Under the pieces are notes generated by a model that saw only the letters and a list, made by a program, of their open reading frames with translations, searched no databases and was not told the origin of the DNA. A program made the position numbers and the translations under genes. Shown here in pieces: positions 27,401 to 34,477 of a stretch of DNA of 64,000 nt. The number at the start of each line of letters is the position of its first letter. Within the stretch, counting starts at the first letter, position 1. Origin of the DNA: Marthasterias glacialis (lineage: Eukaryota > Echinodermata > Asteroidea > Forcipulatida > Asteriidae); assembly GCA_911728455.2 (NCBI GenBank), contig OU452225.1:14296731-14360730 (forward strand), written 5' to 3'.

Positions 27401-29052
27401 GGACGAGCTGCACAAAAGATAGGCTTGGACGTGTGGCTAAGGATTCCACCGATGTCAAAAATCCTTGCCACACTAGTGGGGCTAGCATGACATACCCTCC
27501 CGGGGGGTTATTATATAGGCCTAGACCCAGTAACTGGGGCGCTGTACTCCTTTTTTGAGATTTTGACATTATCTGTCGTACTAGCGCCCCAGTAAGGAAT
27601 ATATAGTAACTGCGACGGTCAGGAGAATTTAAACCACCTCTGTTAAAAAAAATGCCTTAGACTGAACAGAATTGCTCAAAATTCGCCTACTGTCTTCTAC
27701 AAGTGTTTAAGGTGAATTAAAATGCATTCAATTGTACTCACGATCATTTTCTTTCCTCCAAATCGGTAATTTTTAGGGCCTCTGACAACCCTGCCGTTAC
27801 AATCGCCATTTTTATTACTAATGTTACGACTGTTTCCTGACTTGAAAAAAGTTGTATTAACGCTGCGGGGATCACGTGTTCGCCGATGCCCGGACTTGCA
27901 TATTGTTTTGCAAAGTCAACGCAGGATACCAGTCAACAAACACCACAAAGTTCCATTGGTCACGATTGGCCGAGCGCGCTCTGTACATGTACAATGTTGG
28001 GGGTCGTTGACATTACACAGCTGGTATCCTGCATTGACTGCGCAAAACATTATGCAAGTCCGGGCATCAGCGAACACGCAATCCCTGCAGCGTTAATGCG
28101 ACTTTTTTCAAGTCAGGAAACAGTCGTCACATTAGTAATAAAAATGGCGATTGTAAAGGTAGGGTTGTCAGAGGCCCTAAAAATCATCGATTTGGAGGAA
28201 AGAAAATGATCGTGAGTACAATTGAATACATTTTATTTCACCTTAAACACTTGGAGAAGACAGTAGGCGAATTTTGAGCAATTCTGTTGAGTCTAAGGCA
28301 TTTTTTTAACAGAGGTGGTTTAAATTCTCCTGACCGTCGCAGTTACTACATATTCCTTACTGGGGCGCTTGTACGACAGATAATGTCAAAATCTCAAAAA
28401 AGGAGTACAGCGCCCCAGTTACTGGGTCTAATATAGGCCTATAGGGAATACACTGGAAATACCAGAGAATACTGGAAAACAACCAGAAAACTACCGGACA
28501 ACTACTGCAAACTGTGAAGGGCAGAGAGTCTTTACATCCGAGGCCTATTTCTTCATTTTTGACAGTATTTCTGAGGGAAATTTGTTCATGAAGAATTATA
28601 GTATGAGAAAAAATGTGCCATCATAATTCAAAAAGCTTTTTTGATTGAAAGTGATTCATTTTTCCTGATTACTCACTTACACTATTCACTAAGATTAAGA
28701 ATACTCTCTCTCACTTCAGATTAGTTGGGCCACAAAATACAATTTATACAAATTCATTTTTTTGTCTTCAAATTTAGTGTTTACATCTCTTCAATTAAAA
28801 ATATCACAAGCCAGGTTTTTAAGTCAATGTACCGTGTCAATTGTAAAACATGTCATTATTTATTACATTCATGAACGAATAACTGTATGTCATTATTGTT
28901 TACAATACAAACAAACATACATAAAAAATAACATCTGTCGCTTTCGATCCACCCACCTCATTTTCCTTGTTGTTCCGTATGCCCCTCACCAAATCTTGCA
29001 GATTCTTGTCAAAAACACGCTCCAAACTTCCCTTTACCTTCTTCAGAGCCAT
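485..29052 (-). CDS. AP3D1: AP-3 complex subunit delta-1, N-terminal 614 residues (3' part off the window)
   Basis: Large subunit of the AP-3 adaptor, which sorts cargo from endosomes/TGN to lysosomes and related organelles. Coding exons, high to low: 28957-29052, 25091-25186, 22916-23077, 21566-21673 (or 20573-20680), 18532-18597, 17608-17671, 16695-16834, 15868-15941, 14949-14998, 12651-12679, 7290-7338, 6321-6466, 5090-5238, 3783-3909, 2414-2596, 1211-1366, 485-630. Every junction is GT-AG and all phases match. The product is an adaptin-N HEAT/ARM solenoid: MALKKVKGSLERVF start, LGYDISWAAFNIIEVM, STNNWMLIKIIKL, NGICEVLYAAAWI, ending at APKAQKKVPVPEG just before the acidic hinge. It is collinear with animal AP3D1 as I know it, except that about seven residues are absent around residue 286. 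Start ATG is 29050-29052; no TATA box is evident upstream. Introns are 0.4-4 kb and repeat-rich. The hinge and ear must lie left of position 485. Confidence 0.95.
795..1090. repeat. Dispersed repeat, copy 1 (partner at 6,753)
   Basis: Contains gctgatagtgcagtggtctt, tgggctcaaccc and aagctttcagactgata, found in reverse order and orientation at 6,753-7,053. Probably a MITE. In the AP3D1 intron between its last two exons in the window. Confidence 0.6.
1570..1915. repeat. Dispersed repeat, short copy of the element at 10,313
   Basis: Shares gatgtcgtgta at one end, the block ggcattccactttgg, and tcttgtca-type sequence (gcgttgtcaagtcagggttt) with 10,313-10,935, which is almost twice as long. The short copy has an internal deletion. 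Confidence 0.55.
2685..2800 (+). mobile_element. tRNA-derived SINE fragment
   Basis: A perfect B box (GGTTCGAATCCC) at about 2,711 is followed by a non-tRNA tail. The A-box half is not recognisable. It lies in the AP3D1 intron between exons 1211-1366 and 2414-2596 or just outside it, and carries no coding signal. Confidence 0.45.
4105..4319 (+). mobile_element. SINE tail next to the tRNA-like array
   Basis: Contains taggtcctgtgctttctg and taatgcacataaaaacaccc, which recur in slightly diverged form, on the other strand, in the tRNA-headed SINE at about 19,500-19,745. This suggests the tandem array arose next to, or from, a SINE of that family. Confidence 0.5.
4320..5000 (-). repeat. 60-bp tandem array of a tRNA-like unit, about 11 copies
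   Basis: Period exactly 60 bp with no indels across 11 full units, lying in the AP3D1 intron between exons 3783-3909 and 5090-5238. On the minus strand each unit contains TTAGCTCAGTTGGTAGAGCG (a Pol III A box and D arm) and GGTTCAGATCC (a B box, consensus GGTTCRANTCC), with about 22 nt between them. The unit thus looks like a tRNA or SINE head lacking part of its middle and its acceptor stem. Because 60 is divisible by 3, long open frames appear on both strands as 20-residue repeats; these are by-products, not genes. Confidence 0.9.
5697..5717 (+). repeat. (AC)n microsatellite
   Basis: About ten ac dinucleotides in an AP3D1 intron, just downstream of a GGTGGCAGCAGAC half-element. Confidence 0.9.
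6169..6269. mobile_element. Short hairpin MITE with GGTGGCAGCAGAC arms
   Basis: Arms aatgggagactttggaacag plus taggtggcagcagactta face their complement across a loop of about 25 nt. Half-elements with the same arm occur at about 205-262, 5,605-5,665 and 12,103-12,140, all in AP3D1 introns. Confidence 0.7.
6753..7053. repeat. Dispersed repeat, copy 2 (inverted relative to 795-1,090)
   Basis: Begins tcagtctgaaagcttactg and ends ctatcagctttaccagtcc, with interior gattgagcccaaacttg. Diverged by many substitutions from copy 1. In the AP3D1 intron between exons 6321-6466 and 7290-7338. Confidence 0.6.
7876..8060. mobile_element. MITE, GCAGGCATGATATTTGGTCC family, copy 1
   Basis: Ends tgcaggcatggtatttgg and gaatatcatgcctg are inverted repeats. 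The interior (aagtaggaacattttatcga) matches the copy at 15,657-15,838. Confidence 0.65.
8340..8460. repeat. Repeat with clustered AGGACTAGTC motifs
   Basis: Multiple direct and inverted copies of taggactagt / actagtcc within 120 bp, beginning with ggatttcacaaagcgctagg. Looks like a small palindromic transposon remnant. Confidence 0.5.
9455..9790. mobile_element. Two tandem MITEs, AGACCTTTATCATG family
   Basis: The first (9,455-9,625) has ends tagacctttatcatgc and tgataaaggtcta. The second (about 9,620-9,790) shares the interior (ttccctatctac..., cagcctcagcttggttacac) but is more diverged. AP3D1 intron. Confidence 0.55.
10040..10290 (+). repeat. Pair of direct repeats
   Basis: ccaatgataggtcttccctt at about 10,061 recurs as ccaatgataggtcttccttt at about 10,233, each followed by a gctgtttgagc block. 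The copies are about 170 bp apart. Confidence 0.5.
10313..10935. repeat. Dispersed repeat, long copy
   Basis: Begins gcaagatgtcgtgtacc and ends near cctggcggaaactggtta; matches 1,570-1,915 over both halves. The interior has short open frames on both strands but nothing recognisable. In an AP3D1 intron. Confidence 0.55.
11380..11690 (+). repeat. Tandem repeat of about 117 bp, 2.6 copies
   Basis: Units begin near 11,393, 11,509 and 11,629 with gagataaattatctcgttat and include acggcacttctggag and ttcccacataaaccaaaac. A related, rearranged region (11,140-11,380) lies directly upstream with aagatatttatctcacc. Confidence 0.7.
11963..12091. mobile_element. MITE, GTGTCCGAATTGGCGGC family (copy 1)
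   Basis: Inverted ends: left gcatgtctgaactggcgg, right complement of ccgccaattgggacgcg. The interior is short and non-coding. Other copies are at about 33,082, 51,556 and 53,559. Confidence 0.65.
12651..12679 (-). CDS. AP3D1: AP3D1 29-nt microexon
   Basis: Between acceptor ttatcttcag and donor gtatatac. Joined to the single overhanging G of the preceding exon (14949-14998) it reads GMPDHSASIQ, which continues in frame into LCVQKLRILIEDTDQN at 7290-7338. The motif GMPxHSASIQ is conserved in AP3D1. It is isolated in a 7.6-kb stretch between flanking exons, so automated annotation may miss it. Relative to human and fly the segment VLISLSS just before it is missing. Confidence 0.88.
14438..14612. 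repeat. Dispersed repeat, GGTGCCC / CAATTGCCGTGG family
   Basis: cctcgaattaacccacggc, gcaattgccgtggtgccc and gttccaatacaagttta. Related copies occur at about 22,355-22,650 and, in several fragments, at 25,590-26,110. Confidence 0.5.
15344..15465. mobile_element. MITE with TCCAGTTGTATTAGT ends
   Basis: gtccagttgtattagtaaca at the left and gcgactaatacaactggag at the right are inverted. Length about 120 bp. AP3D1 intron. Confidence 0.65.
15657..15838. mobile_element. MITE, GCAGGCATGATATTTGGTCC family, copy 2
   Basis: Left tcaggcatgatatttggtcc, right agactgtcatgcctg. About 75-80 percent similar by eye to the copy at 7,876. It ends about 30 bp short of AP3D1 exon 15868-15941. Confidence 0.65.
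19500..19745 (-). mobile_element. tRNA-Ser/Leu-type SINE
   Basis: The minus strand reads CTTGGCCGAGTGGAT (A box of class II tRNAs), a long variable-arm-like segment, then GTGGGTTCGAGTCCCGG (B box) and a tail with aatgcacaaaaaagaaccc. It has the layout of a tRNA-headed SINE and sits in the intron between AP3D1 exons 20573-20680 and 18532-18597. Confidence 0.65.
20573..20680 (-). CDS. AP3D1: AP3D1 exon 4, version b (tandem duplicate, probably alternative)
   Basis: Also 108 nt and phase 0-0, with acceptor gagtag (weak pyrimidine tract) and donor gtaagttc. It encodes DINSTNQYDASVAM through DLARDLANDLMSL, identical to version a at 17 of 36 positions and to human AP3D1 at about 23 of 36. The open frame, equal length, equal phase and conserved DLAND core argue for a functional alternative exon, not a decayed copy. 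Including both would keep frame but duplicate a helical repeat unit, so mutually exclusive use is the simplest reading (inference; no transcript data). Confidence 0.85.
21088..21350. mobile_element. MITE with CCTTTTCACACTACAACG ends
   Basis: Left gaccttttcacactacaacg followed by tttcaatc; right gattgaagcttgatagtgcg followed by aaaaggcc. About 260 bp. It lies between the two alternative versions of AP3D1 exon 4. Confidence 0.65.
21566..21673 (-). CDS. AP3D1: AP3D1 exon 4, version a
   Basis: 108-nt, phase 0-0 exon between an acceptor (tttcacag) and a strong donor (gtaagtgc). It encodes 36 residues beginning DLGSKQMYDTGC and ending DLANDIMGL, residues 119-154 of the solenoid. It lies 1.24 kb downstream of exon 3. 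It aligns without gaps to the single corresponding segment of vertebrate AP3D1 (about 24 of 36 identical by my recollection of the human protein). A second version of the same segment lies 0.9 kb further downstream. Confidence 0.93.
24192..24392. mobile_element. MITE with GAGCTCGTCCATGGTGGT ends
   Basis: Left gagctcgtccatggtggt, right accaccatgaacgagcagct. About 200 bp with a GC-rich interior. AP3D1 intron 2. Confidence 0.6.
25352..25440 (+). mobile_element. tRNA-like SINE head or tRNA pseudogene, GTT anticodon position
   Basis: Starts GGCTGGA and closes with TCCAGTC plus A, a 7-bp acceptor stem with one wobble. D arm is GCTC/GAGC; A box TAGCTCAGTTGG; the anticodon-loop position reads GTT after T33; B box GGTTCAAATCC; then a T run that could end Pol III transcription. 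The T stem has about three mismatches, so a working tRNA-Asn is unlikely. It closely resembles the unit of the 60-bp array at 4,320-5,000. Confidence 0.6.
25590..26110. repeat. Cluster of copies of the CAATTGCC / GTGCCCC repeat
   Basis: At least three overlapping or adjacent fragments (about 25,600, 25,695 and 25,930) share gaggcaactgcc, ttgccttggtgccccttg and gttccaatagaaattta with the copy at 14,438. A short plus-strand ORF here is a by-product. Confidence 0.45.
26183..26336. mobile_element. MITE with GAATAGACCCCTGTA ends and TGACGTCA
   Basis: Left cgaatagacccctgta, right tacatgggtctattc; TGACGTCA at 26,294-26,301. About 150 bp. AP3D1 intron 1. Confidence 0.65.
27524..28428. mobile_element. 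Fold-back DNA element (long terminal inverted repeats)
   Basis: A 905-bp palindromic element. Ends are GACCCAGTAACTGGGGCGC and its complement; the arms (about 430 bp each) match over most of their length, with a short centre near 27,960-27,990. Flanks are TTATATAGGCCTA (27511-27523) and TAATATAGGCCTA (28429-28441), a 13-bp duplication with one mismatch. No transposase is encoded, so it is a non-autonomous long-TIR element. Visible arm divergence means it is not brand new. It lies in AP3D1 intron 1. Confidence 0.9.
28957..29052 (-). CDS. AP3D1: AP3D1 first coding exon
   Basis: 96 nt, 32 codons, M-A-L-K-K-V-K-G-S-L to R-N-N-K-E-N-E, followed by donor gtgggtgg. The next exon (25091-25186) begins AKYIASCIDDIKQEL, exactly the continuation expected for AP3D1. 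The start is fixed by homology: animal AP3D1 proteins begin MALKxVKGSxxRxFDKNLQDLVRGIR. Confidence 0.95.
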
Positions 29053-30203
29053 GATGACTACCTCATGCAATACCCCAATACAACAAATAATCAGAGGAGG
29101 TTAACTTCTTTGCAAAACTAGCACGAATTGTGCAAATTTTCTGAAGAATGATTAATGCTCCATTTCAATTTAACGTTACTGGTGCAGGCTGAAGCACGTA
29201 GATTTTTCCTCTATACAGACAACATGGCGGTGTTGAATGTCACATGAGCACTGGGCACAAGACACGTCAGTAATTCACTGGTATCTGTGCAACGTGTGAC
29301 ACTCAATAACAGCGTGTTGGGTGGTGAACCAGCGTAAAATTAACGTGTTGTGAATATTAAAATTTCGATACATTACTTTTTACCTTTTTTGTGTGTGTGT
29401 AGGCTAGGGGGGCCTATAAAAAAAAATGGGGAAATGATAACCAGTTAAAGGGGGTCTCGTTTTGAGGTCTACGTCATTTACACGACATCTATTATTTCAG
29501 ATATACAGTTAAAAGTATGATTGAAAAAACTGAGTTAAAAAACTGACAATGGAAAAAATATGTTTGCTTTTTTTAAAATTAATATAGGGGGCTGAGGTTT
29601 TATTATTTCCAGGTTGAATTACTTATGCCTGGTTGTGTCTAGCTTAGTGTCAGCAGATCTATAAATTTAACATTTTTTTAGGGATGCTTGTGGAAAGATT
29701 CATCGGCTATTTTTGGGGAACGAGTCCTGAACATTTTGTGGCTCTTCCTCAATCTCTAACTTCTCCAACCCCCGCCAAGGAAACGCGGCCATGTACCAGA
29801 GCGCCACCTTGTGGAGCCTTTTTGGTATTCAGCACCAAGCAGTCAGTGGAGCCGTGATAAGTTTTTAGTTGCATGCTTGTCACGGATTTTAAAGTGTTCT
29901 GGCTTCAGCCGAGCACCTCTTGTTTTTGTTCGAGTTGTTGTTGTTGTAGTTTTTGTAGTAGTAGTAGTTGTTGTTGTTGTTGTTGTTTGGTATTTATACT
30001 TGAACAATGACGTCATCATGACGTCATTAGGCGTTAAATTACATTAAATCAAAGGTTATTGTTTAAAAATATCATAACTTTTGCTCATGGACTTTTTAAA
30101 ATATGACATTAATGACGTTATCGCATTTGAACGCTACGGCGACGAGTTTTAATCAAACTTTATTTGTAACTCAAAGATTGTTGAACAAAATATCACCGTA
30201 GAA
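29053..30203. other. Spacer between AP3D1 and the plus-strand candidates (putative shared promoter region)
   Basis: No convincing ORF. It holds the presumed AP3D1 promoter and 5' UTR on the minus side (29,053-29,300), a GTT/GTA low-complexity tract at about 29,935-29,990, and two perfect palindromic TGACGTCA sites. The plus ORF covering the GTT tract encodes a valine run and is not gene-like. Confidence 0.5.
30008..30026. promoter_or_regulatory. Two tandem CRE-type palindromes (TGACGTCA)
   Basis: TGACGTCA at 30008-30015 and again at 30019-30026, 3 bp apart. This is the full CREB/ATF consensus, about 0.95 kb upstream of the AP3D1 ATG and 0.2 kb upstream of the small plus-strand ORF. Because the same octamer is carried by several repeats in this window, it may be repeat-derived rather than a promoter element. 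Confidence 0.4.
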
Positions 30204-30467
30204 ATGTTGTCACAAGATAAAATAATAACAGCATATTTCAGAAATTTGAAGAAAACAAAATCAGCCTTGTCAAACAAAAGTTACGGTAAAAAGAAAGAGT
30301 CGTTTTTAGCGCGATCGAAAAGCACTTCTTGCGGTGTCCCGAAAAGACCATCGTGTTCATGTTTTAATGTTGAATTCCTCCAAACTCTTCCACAAAATAA
30401 TTTGCCATTCAACAGTGACGAAAATCACACTCTTGGCCCTAAGGCAACGCTTAAATTTTTAAAATAA
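30204..30467 (+). CDS. Small single-exon ORF with a PCNA-box-like N-terminus
   Basis: 87 codons, MLSQDKIITAYFRNLKK at the N-terminus, then K/S-rich and Cys-containing sequence, ending TLKFLK. The stretch ..xxITxYF followed by basic residues resembles a PIP box (PCNA-interacting peptide), with D where Q is usual. AATAAA-like sequence follows directly after the stop (about 30,466-30,475). It lies head-to-head with AP3D1, 1.15 kb away. I recognise no homologous family; it may equally be a chance ORF in AT-rich DNA. Confidence 0.3.
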   Translation: MLSQDKIITAYFRNLKKTKSALSNKSYGKKKESFLARSKSTSCGVPKRPSCSCFNVEFLQTLPQNNLPFNSDENHTLGPKATLKFLK

Positions 30468-31117
30468 AAATAAAAGTGGGAATTTTATTAATTGAATCAA
30501 CTACTAAATAGGCACTTATCTTGACTTAATTTAATCCAGATTTTGTCACAATGACGTAACTTTTGGTAAAAAGGATCTGAAACAAAACAATCTAGACGGA
30601 AAAACTATATGTGTTTGGGAACACGTAAACGAAATGCTTGTATAAAAAAAAAGTCATTGAGTTAATACAAAAAAGTGTTTACGTATACTGGGTTATACTT
30701 ATAACATTGTTTAAATTGATGTATTTTTCTCTTTTCCTCCGAGATCTGTTTTTTTTTTTAATTCTTTTTTTATGTAACAAACCAAGCGGGTTATGCCACA
30801 AAATAATAACATTATTAGGTTTAGGGTTCTCCTTTTTTCACTGGGGTTTCCCTCCAAAAGTTTGAATACACAAAACTGTATAGATTTATATGGGTCATCT
30901 TTATGATGGGGAGGTGGGTAATTTAATTGTCTTCCATACATGGGCCACTATTTTATTATGTCTAAAAACGTCAGATATGATTTACGCTAAGTTAATCCTT
31001 TTATAGGAAAACGGACAATCGGGATTCTTCTGAAACGGTGTTTGAAAAAAAAGTTGAAATATTTGCCCATTGATGAAAATGAATGTCCGATCAACCCCTA
31101 CAACCGGTTCAGATGAA

Positions 31118-31222
31118 ATGGGAGACTTTTGAGACCGGTCCTTTTCCATTGTTCTTAGCGATGAAAACAATGGGAAAAGGACCGGTCTGTGGGACGCCCG
31201 CTATCGTCTCAAAAGTCTCCCA
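31118..31222. mobile_element. Hairpin MITE with TGGGAGACTTTTGAG ends
   Basis: Outer arms tgggagacttttgagac and gtctcaaaagtctccca; inner arms gaccggtccttttcc and ggaaaaggaccggtc. The ends equal those of the element at 6,169-6,269, the interior does not. Confidence 0.7.
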
Positions 31223-31348
31223 ATGAATGTGACATTGCGATACTTTTAATTTGAATGCATCTTATAGGACATAAAATGCTCGGGATAGTGAAATTAAATT
31301 TTTCTTTTTGATGGCTGATTGCCAATCTGCGTGATCTTTTAATTTCAG

Positions 31349-31443
31349 TCTTAATTTAATCACCCGGGGTTAAATTGCATGAAAACTTTGTGAAATTGGC
31401 CGGGAAATTTACCATGGAGGTAGAACATCCTGTAGAATGCGAT
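31349..31443 (+). CDS. Possible 5' exon with start codon of an unknown plus-strand gene
   Basis: Acceptor cttttaatttcag at 31336-31348 and donor gtaagttt after 31443. All three frames are stopped early, but an ATG at 31414 in good context (ttaccATGG) opens MEVEHPVECD to a phase-0 donor. A 24-nt phase 0-0 candidate exon at 36332-36355 could continue it. Evidence is splice-site quality only. Confidence 0.25.
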
Positions 31444-33081
31444 GTAAGTTTGTCTTTTATTTACCCCCTGGCACCGCCCCAACATCTTCATCATTATTTG
31501 GGTAATATGTTATTAATTTAAATAACTTAAAAGTACATTATTATTAAACAACAAGAGTCAGTTACAAAGATTGGGCTTGGTCTCCACCACAGATAGCAAT
31601 GCGGATACGGGACCGAGCCATTTATTATTCTGTTTATTGTTGTTCTTCTGTATTTTTTTGTTCTTCTAATTTCTTCTCACATAGTGAATTCATAATTGCA
31701 GTAAACTTATTACAAAGTACTTTAAACAATGAGTCGATGTCGAAGTAAATACTTCATCATCTGCAGCCAGTGAGCGTGGTCCATTGGCCAAATGCTACAA
31801 CTTTAAAAACGCTCGAACCGAGGACTGTTCAAAATTCTCCCCAATCCAAGTGGTCCGGGTGTGGAAGGAGATTCTGTCCGGCATCAGGAGATTCTGTCCA
31901 AGCACGGCGAATTGTGTACTAACTCCTTCTGATAACGCCCTCTTTTGAATAAACTCCTCCAGCCCACGTTATTTTACCTCATGTTGTGGACACATTACCC
32001 GGAGGACAGAATACCCTATGACACCGGCTAGCTACAAAAACGTGATGTTTGATGTTGAAAAGCATCCCTATATTTAATATGAAATACGGACTAGTAATTT
32101 TTTTTAATGGGCTAGTGAAATGACAGCAAGCTAACTGCTCCTGCTGGCTACATGTAATCACTAAAACTTTTAAAGGGCAAACCCTGGCAGCCACTTTTGT
32201 ATTGTTCCTATCAGCCCAGTGTAACCAAAGTGAGGCTCAGAGGACAAAATAGTCTAATGCCTGAAGTGTACAAAGGGAACTTCACAAAGATGACCGCATG
32301 TCTTCATCTTAATTTTTTCGGAGGGAAGAATATCTGCCTTATTAAACATCAAGCTAAAACTAAAACATACAATTATTATCATGTACATAAGTTGTCCTAT
32401 TATTAAGTGTTTAAACATTGTATCAAAGTGCCATACAATCTACAATGTACTCTTGTTCATTGGGCCCGTTTATGGATTCCTGAAACCGTTTCAACTCTTT
32501 CTGAGTGTGCAGCACTAACTTGGTGCCACATTGCCAATCGTTTACCCTAAGCAGTACTCACTTACTCCCACTTACACGTGTCTTGTCCAAGAATACACAA
32601 GTGTTCATAGAACTTCCTAAACACAAAAAGCAGCTAAGCACAAAACAATGTTTACCAGAATAAGGTTACCAGCCTAAATAACATGTCACAAGCACCATCT
32701 TTGACTGGCCAGTATCCTACTTAGTTTTGCTAAGCAGAATTTTTACATTTTCGCTCATTTTTAGTCAAATTATTTCGGCAAGCAAAAAAGCTTCACACAT
32801 GTAAATTGCGCTGAGATTACATTAAAGATGTTTGGGTGGCCTCATGTTTGATTGCTTGTTTCTCGTCACAAAAGCTGATACCATCTTTATTCCTAACTAC
32901 TCTGAGTCCATCAAAATCCAAAGGGTGCTATACTTGAATTCAGTAAATTTGATTTTGAGGTCAGGCGTGCCAATTTGACCAAATTAACTGATGTGATTAT
33001 CGAACTACATTTATGCATACATGTAGTAATGGTATTGGAGTTTGATGGATTCAAGAAAAGGCTATTGAGTAAACATTAAAC

Positions 33082-33231
33082 AGGCCGTGTCTGAATTTGT
33101 GGCTGTGGATGCGGCTGCTGCTGCGGCTTGATAGTCACGTGAACAAGCGTGAAAGCACATTATGAGGCTCATACCAACAACCTTTGAGCAACAGCCAAAG
33201 CCATAGCCGCAGCAGCAAATTCAGACTGTCT
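33082..33231. mobile_element. MITE, GTGTCCGAATTGGCGGC family (copy 2)
   Basis: Left end ggccgtgtctgaatttgtgg, right end complementary (agcaaattcagactgtc). It contains a GCTGCTGCTGCGGC segment matched by gccgcagcagc near the other end. Directly followed by a member of the AGACCTTTATCATG family. Confidence 0.6.
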
Positions 33232-33261
33232 TTGAGTGTCTTCATACGGCAATGCACCGTT

Positions 33262-33440
33262 ACAGACCTTTATCATGGTGCGGCCATCTTGATTTTTTTT
33301 CCATTCAAACCAATGTAACCAAACCGAGGATGGAAGGGCAAATAGTCTGGTTCCATTTAGTACAATGAATATGAGCATCTATTACTGTTATTGGATACAG
33401 AGAGCATGACCAAGATGGTGGCAGCATGATAAAGGTCTTT
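33262..33440. mobile_element. MITE, AGACCTTTATCATG family
   Basis: Inverted ends cagacctttatcatgg and gcatgataaaggtct, about 180 bp overall. The interior is homologous to the copies at about 9,455 and 53,638, here in opposite orientation. Confidence 0.7.
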
Positions 33441-33570
33441 GTCCAGCTTGTTTCAATTAAACCATGGAGATATCAAAAGGCATGTGGAGAATCATCCGGC
33501 TAGACTTGACAGTCCAGAATGAAATAGTTACAAAAGTATCACACTCAACGCAGTTCTTGAGCTAGTGGAA

Positions 33571-34030
33571 CACAGACCAAAAAAACGTTGGTTATAGCCT
33601 CAACATTCCTACTTCACTTGAACAGCTGAACTTGTAGCAGAGAGTCATGTGGCTAGAAATGATGCAGTCCTTCAGCTGGTGGCACACAGTCCAAGAAGTG
33701 TTGGTTAGCCTAGGCATTCCTCTGGTACTCGAACAGTTCAACTTGTAGCGGAGAGTCATCTGGCTAGACTTGACATAGTCTCGCAGCTGGTGGCACACAG
33801 TACAAAAAGCATTGTTAGCCTTAACATCCCTAAATCGCTCCAGCAGTTGAACTTGCAACGGAGGGTCATTTGGCTAGACTTGACGCAGTCTTTCAGCAGG
33901 TGGCATACAGTCCAAGAAGTGTTGGTAAGCCTCAAGATCCCTCCATCACTTAAGCAGTTGAACTACGACGGAGTCATCTGCCTATTCTTGACGCATTCCT
34001 TCGGCTGGTGGCACACAGTCGTCACCAAGG
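33571..34030. repeat. Tandem repeat, about 110-bp period, 4 units
   Basis: Units end with ggtggcacacagtcc-like sequence at 33,681, 33,792, 33,902 and 34,010 (spacing 111, 110, 108). Units differ by many substitutions, so the array is old. One plus-strand frame stays open over two units with a repeated IPxSLxQLN pattern, but stops interrupt other units. It may form the 3' end of the unrecognised minus-strand gene candidate. Confidence 0.75.
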
Positions 34031-34477
34031 TCATCGTCTCAAGCTGCGGTAGAAAATTAAAACAAATTAAAACATTAGTTTTGATAATTTCTTGTATTGA
34101 TAAAGTATCAGTTGTTCTGAGAAGTAGTTAGGTTTGAATGTTGTCGTGTGCAAGACAATTCTCTTCCAGTTCCAATCAGTTTTGAACTCATTGAACATGC
34201 ACACACAACATGACACAATACTCCAGCTTTGTTTTTCGTTTTGTTGTTGTTGTTGTTGTTGTTTTTTTAAGCTGTTTCTGAAAATATTTGACCTCCTATT
34301 CTAATGAAGTTTTCCACCAGTTGGTTGTATGGTACTACAGGATTTGAATGAATGTATTCTTTCAAATTGACCATTTCAAACCTTCAAAGTTGCTAATTCC
34401 GAGACATTAACTGCATTACCAGATTTGTGGGATGAACCTTCTCTCCAAAGAAATGTTTTTGAAGTTTTGAAACTTAC

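Noticed and set aside
27821-28209. Overlapping plus-strand ORFs of 91 and 107 codons
   Set aside because: They lie within the arms of the fold-back element and no transposase motif is present.
29811-30047. ORF with a long valine run
   Set aside because: A by-product of a GTT/GTA simple repeat.
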